A DNA stretch of 64,000 nt. Origin: Clostridia bacterium (GTDB lineage Bacteria; Bacillota; Clostridia; Christensenellales; UBA1242). This document shows positions 8,424 to 19,064 of this stretch, one piece after another (position 1 is the stretch's first letter; each line of letters begins with the position of its first letter). The notes below the pieces were generated by a model, which ran no database searches, had not been told where the DNA came from, and saw nothing but the letters and a program-made list of their open reading frames with translations. A program made the position numbers and the translations under genes. Location of the stretch: the NCBI GenBank assembly GCA_017501645.1, contig JAFVWN010000004.1:46123-110122 (forward strand). Direction: 5' to 3'.

Positions 8424-8678
8424 GTGGCAAGCGTAAGAGAGCGTGTTAGAATAGGAAATAAGGACTATGTTTGGATTAGTGGAGACGAACTAGTTCGTAA
8501 AGTTGGCGAGGAGCTAGTTAATGAAGAGATTAACGGCAATGGTTATTCAGCACAACTCAAAAGATTTATAGCAGAACGAGACAGAAAGCTTCAAGAAGAG
8601 GCTTTGGCTAAGGCTCAACGAAAAGAGGCGAGAACCCCTAAGAAACCTCACGCACCAGAACCTGGCGAAGAAGAATAA
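8424..8678 (+). CDS. Small charged hypothetical protein
   Basis: 84 residues, not recognised. The start is GTG, chosen because AGGGGG lies at the right distance and the nearby ATG at 8402 is out of frame and soon stopped. The first half looks globular (IGNKDYVWISGDELVRKVGEEL). The second half is a lysine/arginine/glutamate-rich helix, and the end is Pro- and Glu-rich. There is no membrane segment. It has its own promoter and terminator, so it is a single-gene unit. Confidence 0.65.
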   Translation: MASVRERVRIGNKDYVWISGDELVRKVGEELVNEEINGNGYSAQLKRFIAERDRKLQEEALAKAQRKEARTPKKPHAPEPGEEE

Positions 8679-8680
8679 TT

Positions 8681-8710
8681 TTAAGAACCTAAATTTTGGT
8701 TCTTTTTTTA
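8681..8710 (+). terminator. Terminator of the 84-residue protein gene
   Basis: AAGAACC (8683-8689) pairs with GGTTCTT (8698-8704) and runs into a T-tract. Confidence 0.8.
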
Positions 8711-8761
8711 TGCTTGAAATTTTGAGGTTTGGTTATAAATTACAATTATTGATAAATAAGT

Positions 8762-8824
8762 CATAAAAAATAATAAAATACGCATAAAAAATAATAAATC
8801 ATAAAAAATCAAAAAATAATCATT
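8762..8824 (+). repeat. AT-only short direct repeats upstream of lgt
   Basis: The unit CATAAAAAATAATAAA is found twice, followed by a third degenerate copy. It lies between a terminator and the lgt promoter. It may act as an upstream A-tract element or be simple AT-rich sequence. Confidence 0.4.
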
Positions 8825-8834
8825 AAAAATAAAG

Positions 8835-8864
8835 TTGACATAGTTTTTATTATTATAATATAAT
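8835..8864 (+). promoter_or_regulatory. lgt promoter, apparently leaderless
   Basis: TTGACA at 8835-8840 and TATAAT at 8859-8864 have an 18-bp spacer. The expected transcription start falls at or next to the ATG at 8871, and no ribosome site is present. Confidence 0.6.
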
Positions 8865-8870
8865 AAATAT

Positions 8871-9665
8871 ATGAATAATTATCTATTAGGAAGAGTGGCG
8901 TTTAGTCTTTTTGGTGTGGAAATATACTGGTATGGTATATTTATTACGCTTGCCATTTTAACAGCATTTATTTTATCATTCGTTTTAGCAAAGAAAAAAG
9001 GCCTGTCTTCAAATCTGCCATATGAAATAATTATAGCAATTCTGCCTCTTGGAATTTTGTGTGGAAGGCTTTTTGCTGTGCTTTTTGATAGCGGTCTTGA
9101 CATTACTGATTATTTTAAGTTCCGTGAGGGAGGAATGAGTATCATTGGCGCTGTAATTGGCGGTGCTATTGGTATTGTTATTTTATGTTTAATAAGAAAA
9201 CACAGCTTTTTAGAAGTTACAGATATGGTTTGTGTTGTGCTTATTTTAGCTCAAGCAATTGGAAGATGGGGTAATTTCTTTAACAACGAACTTTATGGTC
9301 AAGAAATTATTAATCCTGCGCTTCAAAAATTCCCAATAGCTGTGGAGATAGACGGCAAGTTTTATGAAGCATTGTTCTTCTATGAAAGTATGCTTAATTT
9401 GCTGGGATTTGTGGGACTAATATGTTTGTATTGGTTCACAAAAAATAAAGGTCTTGCAACTGGTACATACTTTATGTACTATGGCATAGTAAGATTTATT
9501 CTTGAACCAAGAAGACAAGGTCAATATATTTTAATGCTTGGTAAGGTGCAAATTTCAAGACTTATGAGCGGAGTTATGATTGCAATTGGTCTTGGGATTC
9601 TTATTTATACGATTGTAAAAATTATTCTAGATAAAAAGAAAAAGAGGGCGGAGCAAAATGGCTAA
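8871..9665 (+). CDS. lgt: Prolipoprotein diacylglyceryl transferase
   Basis: 264 residues with about seven membrane segments. Lgt transfers diacylglycerol from phosphatidylglycerol to the lipobox Cys of prolipoproteins, the first step of lipoprotein maturation. The family signature GRWGNFFNNELYG is complete, including the essential Arg, and the N-terminal WYGIFITLAIL and final RFILEPRR segments are typical. The loop REGGMSIIG has Ile where E. coli has the His of GGMSFHGG. Many Firmicutes vary here. The gene overlaps the next by 8 bases. The start sits directly at the predicted transcription start. A GTG at 8895 is an alternative. Confidence 0.93.
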   Translation: MNNYLLGRVAFSLFGVEIYWYGIFITLAILTAFILSFVLAKKKGLSSNLPYEIIIAILPLGILCGRLFAVLFDSGLDITDYFKFREGGMSIIGAVIGGAIGIVILCLIRKHSFLEVTDMVCVVLILAQAIGRWGNFFNNELYGQEIINPALQKFPIAVEIDGKFYEALFFYESMLNLLGFVGLICLYWFTKNKGLATGTYFMYYGIVRFILEPRRQGQYILMLGKVQISRLMSGVMIAIGLGILIYTIVKIILDKKKKRAEQNG

Positions 9666-10401
9666 ACCTAAAAAGTATTATACTCAAATTGAGGTTGACG
9701 AGTATGTGAGAAGACTTCTCACAGACAGTGAAATTACTCTTTCTAAGCAAGCCGAAAGGATTGAAAAAGAAAGAAAAGAGAATGATAGACTTCAAAAAGA
9801 ACTTGAGGAATATAAAAATAAAGAGAAGTCTGTTTCAAGACTTCTAGTTTTGAGTGAAAGAAAAGCTAAGTATCTTGAAAGTACAACAAGGTCTAAGTGT
9901 GCTATTGAGATTGAAAGACTTGCAAGACTTGCAGAAAAGTGGGACGAGTTCTTTAATGACTTAACAAACAAATATGATGCCGTTGACAAAGAAAAACTAG
10001 AGGGATTTAAAAGCGAGCTTTCACAAACCATTGATAGTATGCTTGAAATGGATGGTTTGTTTGGAGATAAACCTCTTGACGAGGCTGAGCAAGCACACGC
10101 CAACGAGGTTAATAGGCTTAATATTCTTAGAAATAAGAAGAAAAATGAGCTTGATGACAGGTTCTCTAAGCTTGTTATGGAATTTAATATGAAGATTGGT
10201 GACAATGCTACAAGAGGTAGAGGTCGCCCTAAGAAACAAGACTCTAATAAGGTTAGTGATATTGAAAAGAAACTCAAGCCTAAACAAACAAGGCAAAAAT
10301 CTACTGTTTATCCGCCAAAGAGCGAAAGTGGTTTTGACTTTGAAGAGGCTCTTAATCCAACAGATAGCCTAGAAGACATTATGAAAGATTTAATGGGCTA
10401 A
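9658..10401 (+). CDS. Coiled-coil protein with AT-hook-like motif, function unknown
   Basis: 247 residues, mostly charged helices. A short N-terminal segment, YYTQIEVDEYVRRLL, is reminiscent of the VDxFL part of DivIVA but too weak to assign. Residues about 25-70 are a strong coiled coil, and a second helical stretch covers roughly 80-165. Near residue 185 there is a GRGRPKK motif, the core of an AT-hook that binds the minor groove of AT-rich DNA. The basic-acidic C-terminus looks disordered. It overlaps lgt by 8 bases and a GCGGAGC ribosome site lies inside lgt, so the two are co-expressed. A DNA-linked or cell-pole role is only a guess. Confidence 0.75.
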   Translation: MAKPKKYYTQIEVDEYVRRLLTDSEITLSKQAERIEKERKENDRLQKELEEYKNKEKSVSRLLVLSERKAKYLESTTRSKCAIEIERLARLAEKWDEFFNDLTNKYDAVDKEKLEGFKSELSQTIDSMLEMDGLFGDKPLDEAEQAHANEVNRLNILRNKKKNELDDRFSKLVMEFNMKIGDNATRGRGRPKKQDSNKVSDIEKKLKPKQTRQKSTVYPPKSESGFDFEEALNPTDSLEDIMKDLMG

Positions 10402-10429
10402 AAAATTGCTTAATTTTGTTTTACTTTAA

Positions 10430-10777
10430 TTCTATAAGTGTGTAAACAAAAACTGTACAAGCCAAACGGATGTTCAGGGAGATGCTCCTTTAGACCATTT
10501 GTTTGTAACTACGGATGGTGCGGCGTTTGATTGTGTTGATTGTGGTTATTCAACAATGATGCCATCATCATCTAACCACATATGGCGATTCTCAATGGCT
10601 GAATATATTTGTGTAGGTTGTGGAATAGTATCTAGTAGTTATTATAGGTTTAGTCCAACATCAAATAAACAAGAAGATGGCACAAATATAGAGATTTCTA
10701 AAGGTGAAATAATACATACATTCAAAAAAGAAGAATATGTGTGCGATATAAGAGAATGGCTGAATAAAGACAATTAA
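10430..10777 (+). pseudogene. Cys-pair (zinc-ribbon-like) fragment, possibly decayed gene
   Basis: The frame is open from 10430 to 10777 but has no ATG or GTG start; the only usable start is TTG at 10499, without a ribosome site. The open frame holds three cysteine pairs: CVNKNC, CVDC and CVGC. This pattern suggests zinc-ribbon or rubredoxin-like knuckles, with the first pair lying before any possible start. That makes a 5'-truncated remnant likelier than a real 92-residue gene. A good terminator follows, so something here was or is transcribed. Confidence 0.4.
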
Positions 10778-10808
10778 AAAAATGCAGATTTAGGTCTGCA
10801 TTTTTTTG
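10776..10808 (+). terminator. Terminator after the Cys-pair fragment
   Basis: ATGCAGA (10782-10788) and TCTGCAT (10795-10801) form a hairpin with a 6-base loop, an A-run before and a T-run after. Confidence 0.85.
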
Positions 10809-10965
10809 TTGCGTAAAATATATAGTTTATAAATAAAGTATGAAAAGAAAGAGAACAAATTAATAAATATGATTAATTGTGAAGATTAAAAAGAGGTGAA
10901 AATTATTAACATTAAAAACTGTTTATTTGTTAATAATTCTATTGATAGTTGGTTTAAAATACAAT

Positions 10966-12875
<1,910 letters not shown>

Positions 12876-12894
12876 AGTTTTCTCCTTTTTTAAT

Positions 12895-12923
12895 ATTATG
12901 CAACATATAATTATTGTATTCAA
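12895..12923 (-). promoter_or_regulatory. groES-groEL promoter, no CIRCE element seen
   Basis: On the minus strand TTGAAT and CATAAT are 17 bp apart. The CIRCE inverted repeat (TTAGCACTC-N9-GAGTGCTAA) that usually controls groE through HrcA in Firmicutes is absent between here and the start codon. Confidence 0.5.
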
Positions 12924-13084
12924 CGCTAAAATTTGGTGAGATTTGTGGATGTTTGTCAAATATACAAAAATAGTGGGCGAGTATCCAAACTAAAAGCGAG
13001 ATGCAAAACTAAGTTGCCTATGACATAATTATATTTCAGTGGTTTTATCCAAAGCAAGAAAGTGTGACAGAGGTGTGAAGTTAA

Positions 13085-13792
13085 ATGAAAAATAAAAAAA
13101 GTGAAGCGTTTTTTTGCTGTGTTTTATTTTGTATTATAATAACTGTTGCAATATTACACTCTAAAACCAATTACAATAATAATTACTACAAAAACAGATG
13201 CTTTTATATGGTGTCTCTGGCAAAAACAAGGGCAACAAATAGCATTGATAAGTTAAAAAGTATGGTTTCATCTGTTAATGGAGCAGGTTTTGTTTATGAG
13301 AAGAATAACTATTACTATGTTTTACTTGCTTGCTATAATCAAAAAAAACAAGCCGAAACAAAAGTAAAAGAAATGGCAAGTAAGTTTAACAGTTGCGAAA
13401 TAATAAAAATAGCCTGCGATAATCTTTCAAATAAAATGATTTCAATTTTAGAAAAAGAAAACCAAATAAATATGGCTTTTATAAAGATGGTTGAAGTGAC
13501 AGATTTGTCTTTTAAGTTTGTGAGCAAACAAAGTAGTGCTTCTTATGTTTATAATTGTCTCAATAAAAACAAATTAGAGCTAAAAAAAGTTGCTGGAAAT
13601 TTGGGTAAAAATACTCGATATGACAATGTTTGCAAGGTTTTGCATAAGGCGATAGATGACTACATTACGCTTATTGATTCTATAAGTACTGAAATTTATC
13701 AAGGGAAATCCTTAGTTAAAAGTTTAAACAAATTGTCAGTCGAGTGTGGTTTTTTGGAACAAATGTTAAGAAAAGAACTTAATACTTTATGA
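13085..13792 (+). CDS. Membrane-anchored protein with SPOR-like region
   Basis: 235 residues. A single membrane segment at about residues 9-26 is followed by an extracellular part. Residues about 40-115 (FYMVSLAKTRATNSIDKLKSM, then NNYYYVLLACYNQKKQAETKV) resemble the two halves of a SPOR peptidoglycan-binding repeat. The rest is helical with no known motif. GAGGTG precedes the ATG. sepF lies 258 bases downstream, so a septum or spore-wall role is plausible. No terminator follows. Confidence 0.65.
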   Translation: MKNKKSEAFFCCVLFCIIITVAILHSKTNYNNNYYKNRCFYMVSLAKTRATNSIDKLKSMVSSVNGAGFVYEKNNYYYVLLACYNQKKQAETKVKEMASKFNSCEIIKIACDNLSNKMISILEKENQINMAFIKMVEVTDLSFKFVSKQSSASYVYNCLNKNKLELKKVAGNLGKNTRYDNVCKVLHKAIDDYITLIDSISTEIYQGKSLVKSLNKLSVECGFLEQMLRKELNTL

Positions 13793-13993
13793 TTTTTGTG
13801 TGGAAAAAAGTTAAATTGTTTCTGTAAATTTATATGGCTTGTTGATATTTGAAATATGGTTTTGTCTTAATTAATAATTAAGAAAGAAGGGGAATTTTGA
13901 TTTAAAACTACATTTATTAACACAAAAACAACCAAATTTAAGCAAAATTGTGTAAAAAATATATAAAAAATAAATATACTTGCTCAAATTTAT

Positions 13994-14021
13994 TTGTAAA
14001 TTCTGTAAAAATTGTTATAAT
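13994..14021 (+). promoter_or_regulatory. sepF promoter
   Basis: TTGTAA (13994-13999) and TATAAT (14016-14021) are 16 bp apart. The preceding 200 bases are AT-rich and hold no gene. Confidence 0.5.
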
Positions 14022-14050
14022 AAAGGTAACAAATGATGAGAGGTGCTGGA

Positions 14051-14656
14051 ATGGGACTTTTTAACTGGTTAATGCAAGGTATAGGTTTTGAGGGTGAAGG
14101 TCAAGATGAAGAAAAGGCCATTGCTCTTGCTGAAGAAAAAGAAAGGACAAAGGAGCTTAAAAGACAAAAGAGGCTTGCAAAAAAGCTTGAAAGACAAAAG
14201 GCTAAAAATAAAAAATATGGTATAGAAGATGAACCTGAAGAATTTGAACGCCCAAGACCAAGTGAAACAGTGTTTCCATCAATGCCAGAAGACGCTCCTC
14301 AACAATACTCAACTTTTGACCCAGACCAATATAACATTTCTTCGCAATCTCAAGGCTATTCTGGTGGTTATGATTCTGGATATGGTCAAACTTCAATGGG
14401 GGGCTATGGTAACAAAAATGTAATCTTTTTCTATCCAAAAAGTTATAATGAAATACAAAAATTAATTGAGTACTTAAAACAAGGAGAATCTGTACTTTTG
14501 AACCTTGATGGCATTACAGATGACGAGGCTCAAAGAATGTTAGATTTTTCAAGCGGTGCAGTTTATGCGCTGTCTGGAAGCATTCAAAGAGTTTCAGGAA
14601 ACATCTTCTTGTTAACGCCTGAAGGACTTGGAATAATTGCTCCTAAAAAACAATAA
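14051..14656 (+). CDS. sepF: Cell division protein SepF
   Basis: 201 residues. SepF bundles FtsZ and tethers the Z ring to the membrane. The N-terminal MGLFNWLMQGIGF is the amphipathic membrane-binding helix, followed by a charged helix and a Gln/Gly/Tyr-rich linker. The C-terminal SepF fold covers about residues 115-195 (FFYPKSYNEIQKLIEYLKQG, then LLNLDGITDDEAQRMLDF and an SGNIFLLTPEG end). The ATG at 14051 is chosen over 14033 because the protein then begins with the membrane helix and AGAGGTG is well spaced. Confidence 0.93.
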   Translation: MGLFNWLMQGIGFEGEGQDEEKAIALAEEKERTKELKRQKRLAKKLERQKAKNKKYGIEDEPEEFERPRPSETVFPSMPEDAPQQYSTFDPDQYNISSQSQGYSGGYDSGYGQTSMGGYGNKNVIFFYPKSYNEIQKLIEYLKQGESVLLNLDGITDDEAQRMLDFSSGAVYALSGSIQRVSGNIFLLTPEGLGIIAPKKQ

Positions 14657-14662
14657 AATAAG

Positions 14663-14696
14663 CAAAAAAAAGAGCTAAATTTTAGCTCTTTTTTTA
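14663..14696 (+). terminator. sepF terminator (may serve both strands)
   Basis: GAGCTAAA (14672-14679) pairs with TTTAGCTC (14681-14688), with an A-run before and a T-run after. Confidence 0.85.
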
Positions 14697-14761
14697 AGGG
14701 AAAATTTCACAGAAAAAATGGGGCGGAATTTAATCAAGTATGAACATAAAAAGTAATAAAT

Positions 14762-14929
14762 TTAACTTCTTTCTTCTAATTTTTTAATTTTCTTCTCTAA
14801 TCTCTCAACTTCACTTCTAAGATAGCTAATATCTTGCTTTTGCGTAGAAAGTAAAGTATCTTTTTCATTTAACAAATTGTCAACATAATGTTTGTTGTAA
14901 CCTATAAAACTCGATGGTATTCTTTCCAT
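14762..14929 (-). CDS. Very small DivIVA-like protein
   Basis: 55 residues. The opening ERIPSSFIGYNKHYVDNLL follows the DivIVA N-terminal pattern (F-x-x-GY-x-x-x-x-VD-x-x-L) that binds negatively curved membrane, and the remainder is a coiled coil rich in Leu, Glu and Lys. Full DivIVA has some 150 residues or more, so this is a minimal version. The start at 14929 is preferred over an upstream in-frame ATG because AGGGAG lies 6 bases before it. It converges on sepF, another Z-ring or pole factor. Confidence 0.6.
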   Translation of the reverse strand: MERIPSSFIGYNKHYVDNLLNEKDTLLSTQKQDISYLRSEVERLEKKIKKLEERS

Positions 14930-15064
14930 AAGATTCTCCCTTAGTGCTAGTTTATACAAAATTCGTCATTTTATTCACAAAAATTCATAAAAAAATTCAA
15001 CAACTGTTTTGCTTGATTGACTTTTTATGTGTGGTTTGCTATCATTAGGGTAAGGTATAAATTT

Positions 15065-15514
15065 ATGAGTAAATATAGATTATTATTGGTATGTACAGGA
15101 AATACTTGTAGAAGCCCAATGCTTGAAACTCTTATTAAGGCTAAACTTAAAAGTTTAGAAAAAGAATGTGAGGTTAAGAGTGCTGGTCTTAGGGTTTTTC
15201 CTGAAGATAAAGTCAATGAGAAAGCACGCAAAGCTGTGAAGAGAAAAGGTTTAGTAATAAGACACAAACCTACTCAACTTGAAGCAAAGGCTTTGGAGAG
15301 GGCAGATTCTGTGCTTACTATGACAATGGAGCAAAAACTTTATCTAAGAATGGATAAGTGTTTTTATAAAGTGTTTTCACTTGGAGAGGCTGTGGGGTTT
15401 GATATTCCTGACCCATATGGTCAAACTCAAAAAGAGTATGATTTGTGTGCAGACGCTCTTGAAAAAGCAAGTGAAATTATTGTTGAAAATCTTATAAAGG
15501 CAGGTAAAATCTAA
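15065..15514 (+). CDS. ywlE: Low-molecular-weight phosphatase (protein-arginine/tyrosine phosphatase, YwlE-like)
   Basis: 149 residues. The catalytic loop CTGNTCRSP (C-x5-R-S) near residue 11 and the general-acid DPYG motif in the C-terminal third define the family. Bacillus YwlE removes phosphate from arginine in proteins marked by McsB; a Thr at the second loop position, as here, is the arginine-specific form. The ATG at 15065 is chosen because it begins right at the first strand and has AAGG upstream. It overlaps rpiB by one base, the same pair as ywlE-ywlF in Bacillus. Confidence 0.85.
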   Translation: MSKYRLLLVCTGNTCRSPMLETLIKAKLKSLEKECEVKSAGLRVFPEDKVNEKARKAVKRKGLVIRHKPTQLEAKALERADSVLTMTMEQKLYLRMDKCFYKVFSLGEAVGFDIPDPYGQTQKEYDLCADALEKASEIIVENLIKAGKI

Positions 15515-15963
15515 TGAAAATATATATTGGTTACGACCATAGAGGCACAAAACTTGCATTTAAAGTTATGGAGTACCTTGTGGAAATGGGGCACGAGGTA
15601 AATGAGCCTTTTGAAAGTGAAGAGGCAGACGATTATCCAGATATTGCAAGTATTGTTTGTGAAAAAGTAGCTAAAGAAAGGGGATCAAGAGGTCTTTTGA
15701 TTTGCGGAACAGGGATTGGCATTGCTATGAGTGCAAACAGAAATGCTAAAATTCGTGCAGTTCTTGCTCAAACTGAAGCGGATGCGTATTTTTCAAGAAG
15801 ACACGAAGATGCAAATGTTTTGGTTCTTGCTGGTGGTTATACAGATAATATAATGACTATAAAAACTCCTAAGAATTATGAAAAAATTATTGATGCCTTT
15901 TTAACAACTAATTTTGAGGGTGGAAGGCACGAAAGAAGAGTAAAAAAACTAGAACTTTTATAG
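15514..15963 (+). CDS. rpiB: Ribose-5-phosphate isomerase B
   Basis: 149 residues. It interconverts ribose-5-phosphate and ribulose-5-phosphate in the non-oxidative pentose phosphate pathway. IGYDHRGTKLAF at the N-terminus, the active-site CGTGIGIAMSANR segment with its Cys, and ARRHED-like SRRHEDANVLVL are all family hallmarks. Length is normal. Stop and start overlap with ywlE (TAATG). Confidence 0.95.
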   Translation: MKIYIGYDHRGTKLAFKVMEYLVEMGHEVNEPFESEEADDYPDIASIVCEKVAKERGSRGLLICGTGIGIAMSANRNAKIRAVLAQTEADAYFSRRHEDANVLVLAGGYTDNIMTIKTPKNYEKIIDAFLTTNFEGGRHERRVKKLELL

Positions 15964-15999
15964 ACCAAGTTTAAAAATAGAGTTTAGGGAATATAATTT

Positions 16000-16887
16000 A
16001 TGGATTACACTGAAGAAGAACTTTCAAAAGAGTGTGAAGGTGTTCAAAAAAAGGAGCTTCAAGAAGAAAATGTTGAGGTTGGAAATACTGTTTTTTCAAC
16101 ATTTATGAAAACTTTTGGTTTTTTGATTTGTGCAGTATTTTATGTTTTGGCAATTGCTGTGTGTATTATGCCAAAAACCTCAAGTAAGTTTTATGAACTT
16201 TTTGATTCTAAAAACGCAGTGGTTGTTTGCTATGAAAAAATCTATGAAAAAAGCGGTCAAAATGCAGACTTATATAACTTGATTTTAAAATCTATTGATG
16301 CAAAAAATCATAAACTTACTGCAAAATACATAAAAGAACTTAGAGAAAAAGATAACTACATAGAGTTCTGTGACGAGGTTAATAGTGCGTCTGTTTCGGC
16401 GACAGAAAACAAATATATTGCTTATGTTGCCGACCTTGACGGATACTTGGTTTCTCAAAGAATTGTAGCTCTTTATTCTAAAGGTAGTAAAAAAACGGCA
16501 GAAAATGAAGCAATAAATGATATTGTTTATAACGAAAATATTTATTCATTTGGAATTTCTGCGTATGTGGACTGTTTGATGAATGATGAAAACTTTACAG
16601 AACAAGAAAAAAATCAAAAACTAATTGATTTTTATGAAAAAGTTATAGATGTTAATGATAGCCAAAAAGAAATCAGCACATATATTGAAGAGAAGAGGAC
16701 AGAAGTTGATTTGTCTAATGCTGTGGGGAATGATAAAGTTGATAAAATTTTGAGGGTCTACACATCATTAAAAATTGACAATGTCAAGCTTTTATATTGC
16801 GAGGCAACAGCAAATGAGACGGAAGCAAATGTAATGCGTTTGCAGATTGAGGAACTTCAAGATATCTATGCAGATTTAATTAAGTAA
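16000..16887 (+). CDS. Single-pass membrane protein of unknown function
   Basis: 295 residues. A charged cytoplasmic N-terminus of about 35 residues is followed by one membrane segment (about 37-57, FGFLICAVFYVLAIAVCIM) and a helical, charged extracytoplasmic domain with no motif recognised. The helical pattern resembles TPR-like arrays but no repeat could be confirmed. AGGGA precedes the ATG. The next gene starts 3 bases after its stop, so the two are co-transcribed. Confidence 0.7.
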   Translation: MDYTEEELSKECEGVQKKELQEENVEVGNTVFSTFMKTFGFLICAVFYVLAIAVCIMPKTSSKFYELFDSKNAVVVCYEKIYEKSGQNADLYNLILKSIDAKNHKLTAKYIKELREKDNYIEFCDEVNSASVSATENKYIAYVADLDGYLVSQRIVALYSKGSKKTAENEAINDIVYNENIYSFGISAYVDCLMNDENFTEQEKNQKLIDFYEKVIDVNDSQKEISTYIEEKRTEVDLSNAVGNDKVDKILRVYTSLKIDNVKLLYCEATANETEANVMRLQIEELQDIYADLIK

Positions 16888-16889
16888 AA

Positions 16890-17525
16890 GTGATTGAGGC
16901 GATTGAAAATTTTATTGTAGAATTGTTTAATGGTAATAGTTTTTGGGCAACATTTTTCATTTCAATGGTGCCTGTCATAGAGCTAAAAGGTGCAGTGCCT
17001 TTTGGTATGAGTAAGGAAATTTTTGGAGAAAACGCTCTTTCTCCAGTGCAGGCATGGGTGGCTTCCGCAACTGGAAGTTTAGTGCCTGCATTTTTTTTGG
17101 TTTGGCTTTTTGTTCCAATAATGAATTGGCTAAAAAACACAAAAGCTTTCAAAAATATGTCTGCAAGACTTGAGCAAAAATTTAGTGAAAACGCAAAAAA
17201 GATAGAAGAGAAAAGCGATAATTCAAAAATAAAAACTATTAAAAAATGGATTGGTTTAATATTGTTTGTCGCAATTCCTTTGCCTCTTACTGGCGCATAT
17301 ACTGGTTCTGCGATTGCAGGATATTTGAATATGGGTTATATTAATAGCGTTCTTGCAATTTTTATTGGAAATATAATTGCGGGTGGAATTGTTGTATTAT
17401 TATGTACAATTTTTGCGGGCTATGAAGCTTATGTTTTTGGCGTATTTATATTGTTACTCCTTGGATTTATTTGTTATAAAATTGTTAAGAAATTTTATTC
17501 TAAAAAACAAAAATTGAGGTTGTAA
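16890..17525 (+). CDS. Small multidrug export family membrane protein
   Basis: 211 residues, GTG start. The pattern PVIELKGAVPFGM near the N-terminus, a central cytosolic charged loop (NMSARLEQKFSENAKKIEEK) and FVAIPLPLTGAYTGSAIAG in the second half match the Sm_multidrug_ex family. About five membrane segments. Substrate unknown; the family name rests on weak evidence. It is followed by a shared terminator. Confidence 0.8.
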   Translation: MIEAIENFIVELFNGNSFWATFFISMVPVIELKGAVPFGMSKEIFGENALSPVQAWVASATGSLVPAFFLVWLFVPIMNWLKNTKAFKNMSARLEQKFSENAKKIEEKSDNSKIKTIKKWIGLILFVAIPLPLTGAYTGSAIAGYLNMGYINSVLAIFIGNIIAGGIVVLLCTIFAGYEAYVFGVFILLLLGFICYKIVKKFYSKKQKLRL

Positions 17526-17570
17526 TTGTAAAAAAGTTGATAAAATAATAAAATTTTTACAAAGCAAAAT

Positions 17571-17606
17571 AAAAAGTGCTTGACTGCGTGTCAAACACTT
17601 TTTTGT
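17571..17606. terminator. Bidirectional terminator between export gene and glyQS
   Basis: AAAGTG-C-TTGAC and GTCAA-A-CACTTT form a 12-bp stem with a single mismatch and a 5-base loop, A-rich on one side and T-rich on the other, so it can act on both converging units. Confidence 0.85.
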
Positions 17607-17622
17607 TTTTTATTGCTTTTTA

Positions 17623-19023
17623 TTAGAAAGAAATTCTTTCACTAATATAAGATTGAAGCTCGCTAAGAGGTATACGAACTTGCTCCATAGTATCTCTATC
17701 ACGAACAGTGACAGCATTGTCTTCAAGAGTATCAAAGTCAATTGTTACGCAGAATGGAGTACCAATCTCGTCTTGACGGCGATATCTTTTACCAATAGAA
17801 CCAGCCTCATCATAAGTACAAGGGAATTTCTTGATGAGTTCACTGTAAACCTCATCAGCCTTTTCGCCAAGCTTCTTAGAAAGAGGAAGGATTGCAACTT
17901 TGTAAGGTGCAAGATGTGGCTTAAGTCTTAAAACAACTCTTGTGTCATTTTCGCCAACTTCTTCTTCATCATAAGCAGAGCAGAGAACTGTTAAGAACAT
18001 TCTGTCTACACCAAGAGATGGCTCAATAACATAAGGTACATATTTTTGGTTTGTTGCTTGGTCAAAGTAAGTTAAGTCTTCTTTGCTTTCATTTGCGTGT
18101 TGTGTGAGGTCATAGTCAGTTCTGTCAGCAATACCCCAAAGTTCACCCCAACCAAATGGGAATTTGAACTCAAAGTCAGTTGTTGCTTTTGAGTAGAAGC
18201 AAAGTTCTTCTTTTGAGTGGTCACGAAGACGAAGCTCATCTTCTTTGATACCCATAGAAATTAACCAGTTTTTACAGAAGTTTCTCCAGTAAGAGAACCA
18301 TTCAAGGTCAGTACCTGGTTCGCAGAAGAACTCAAGTTCCATTTGTTCAAACTCTCTAGTTCTAAAGATGAAGTTTCCAGGAGTGATTTCGTTTCTAAAA
18401 GATTTACCAATTTGACCAACACCAAGAGGCATTTTGCTTCTTGTAGTTCTTAGAAGGTTCTTGAAGTTAACGAAGATACCTTGTGCTGTTTCAGGGCGAA
18501 GATAAATAGTGCTTGCACTTTCTTCAGTTACACCTTGGAATGTCTTGAACATAAGGTTGAACTTTCTAATTTGAGTGAAATCGTGTTTGCCACAGATAGG
18601 GCATTTTACTTTGTTTTCAAAAATGAAGTTTTCCATTTTTTCGTTGTCGGTTTCCCAACCAGCAATGTCTATATCAAGGTTGTTTTCTTTGACATAGTCT
18701 TCAATAAGTTTGTCTGCACGGTGACGAGATTTACAAGCTTTACAGTCCATAAGAGGATCAGAAAATCCGCCAAGGTGTCCAGAAGCTTTCCAAACTCTTG
18801 GGTTCATAAGAATTGCACTGTCAAGACCTACATTGTATTTGCATTCAGTTACAAATTTTTGCCACCAAGCTTTTTTAATGTTGTTTTTTAGCTCAACACC
18901 AAGTGGACCATAGTCCCAAGTGTTAGCAAGGCCGTCATAAATTTCGCTTCCTGCGAAGATGAAGCCTCTGTTTTTACAAAGGGCAATAAGTTTGTCCATT
19001 GTTAAAACTTCTTTGTTTTCCAT
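17623..19023 (-). CDS. glyQS: Glycyl-tRNA synthetase (single-chain, eukaryote-like type)
   Basis: 466 residues, a class II synthetase that charges tRNA-Gly. Motif 2 ([21 protein letters not shown]) and motif 3 ([10 protein letters not shown]) are clear. A zinc site is suggested by [11 protein letters not shown] and CPICGKHD. The C-terminal anticodon-binding domain carries [13 protein letters not shown]. The start at 19023 is chosen over 19047 because the AAAGGAG ribosome site lies between the two. Expression is controlled by the T-box directly upstream. Confidence 0.96.
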   Translation of the reverse strand: MENKEVLTMDKLIALCKNRGFIFAGSEIYDGLANTWDYGPLGVELKNNIKKAWWQKFVTECKYNVGLDSAILMNPRVWKASGHLGGFSDPLMDCKACKSRHRADKLIEDYVKENNLDIDIAGWETDNEKMENFIFENKVKCPICGKHDFTQIRKFNLMFKTFQGVTEESASTIYLRPETAQGIFVNFKNLLRTTRSKMPLGVGQIGKSFRNEITPGNFIFRTREFEQMELEFFCEPGTDLEWFSYWRNFCKNWLISMGIKEDELRLRDHSKEELCFYSKATTDFEFKFPFGWGELWGIADRTDYDLTQHANESKEDLTYFDQATNQKYVPYVIEPSLGVDRMFLTVLCSAYDEEEVGENDTRVVLRLKPHLAPYKVAILPLSKKLGEKADEVYSELIKKFPCTYDEAGSIGKRYRRQDEIGTPFCVTIDFDTLEDNAVTVRDRDTMEQVRIPLSELQSYISERISF

Positions 19024-19064
19024 AAAATTTTTCTCCTTTTTTAACATTTTTGTCTGCTAAAAAC

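Noticed and set aside
8745..8870. Replication origin
   Set aside because: The AT-rich repeats lack DnaA-box words (TTATNCACA), and dnaA/dnaN are not nearby.
12876..12959. N-terminal extension of GroES
   Set aside because: GroES begins at MKIKPLFDRV with a good AAAGGAG; the extension contains the promoter.
12876..12960. CIRCE element before groES
   Set aside because: No TTAGCACTC-N9-GAGTGCTAA-like inverted repeat was found between the groES start and the promoter.
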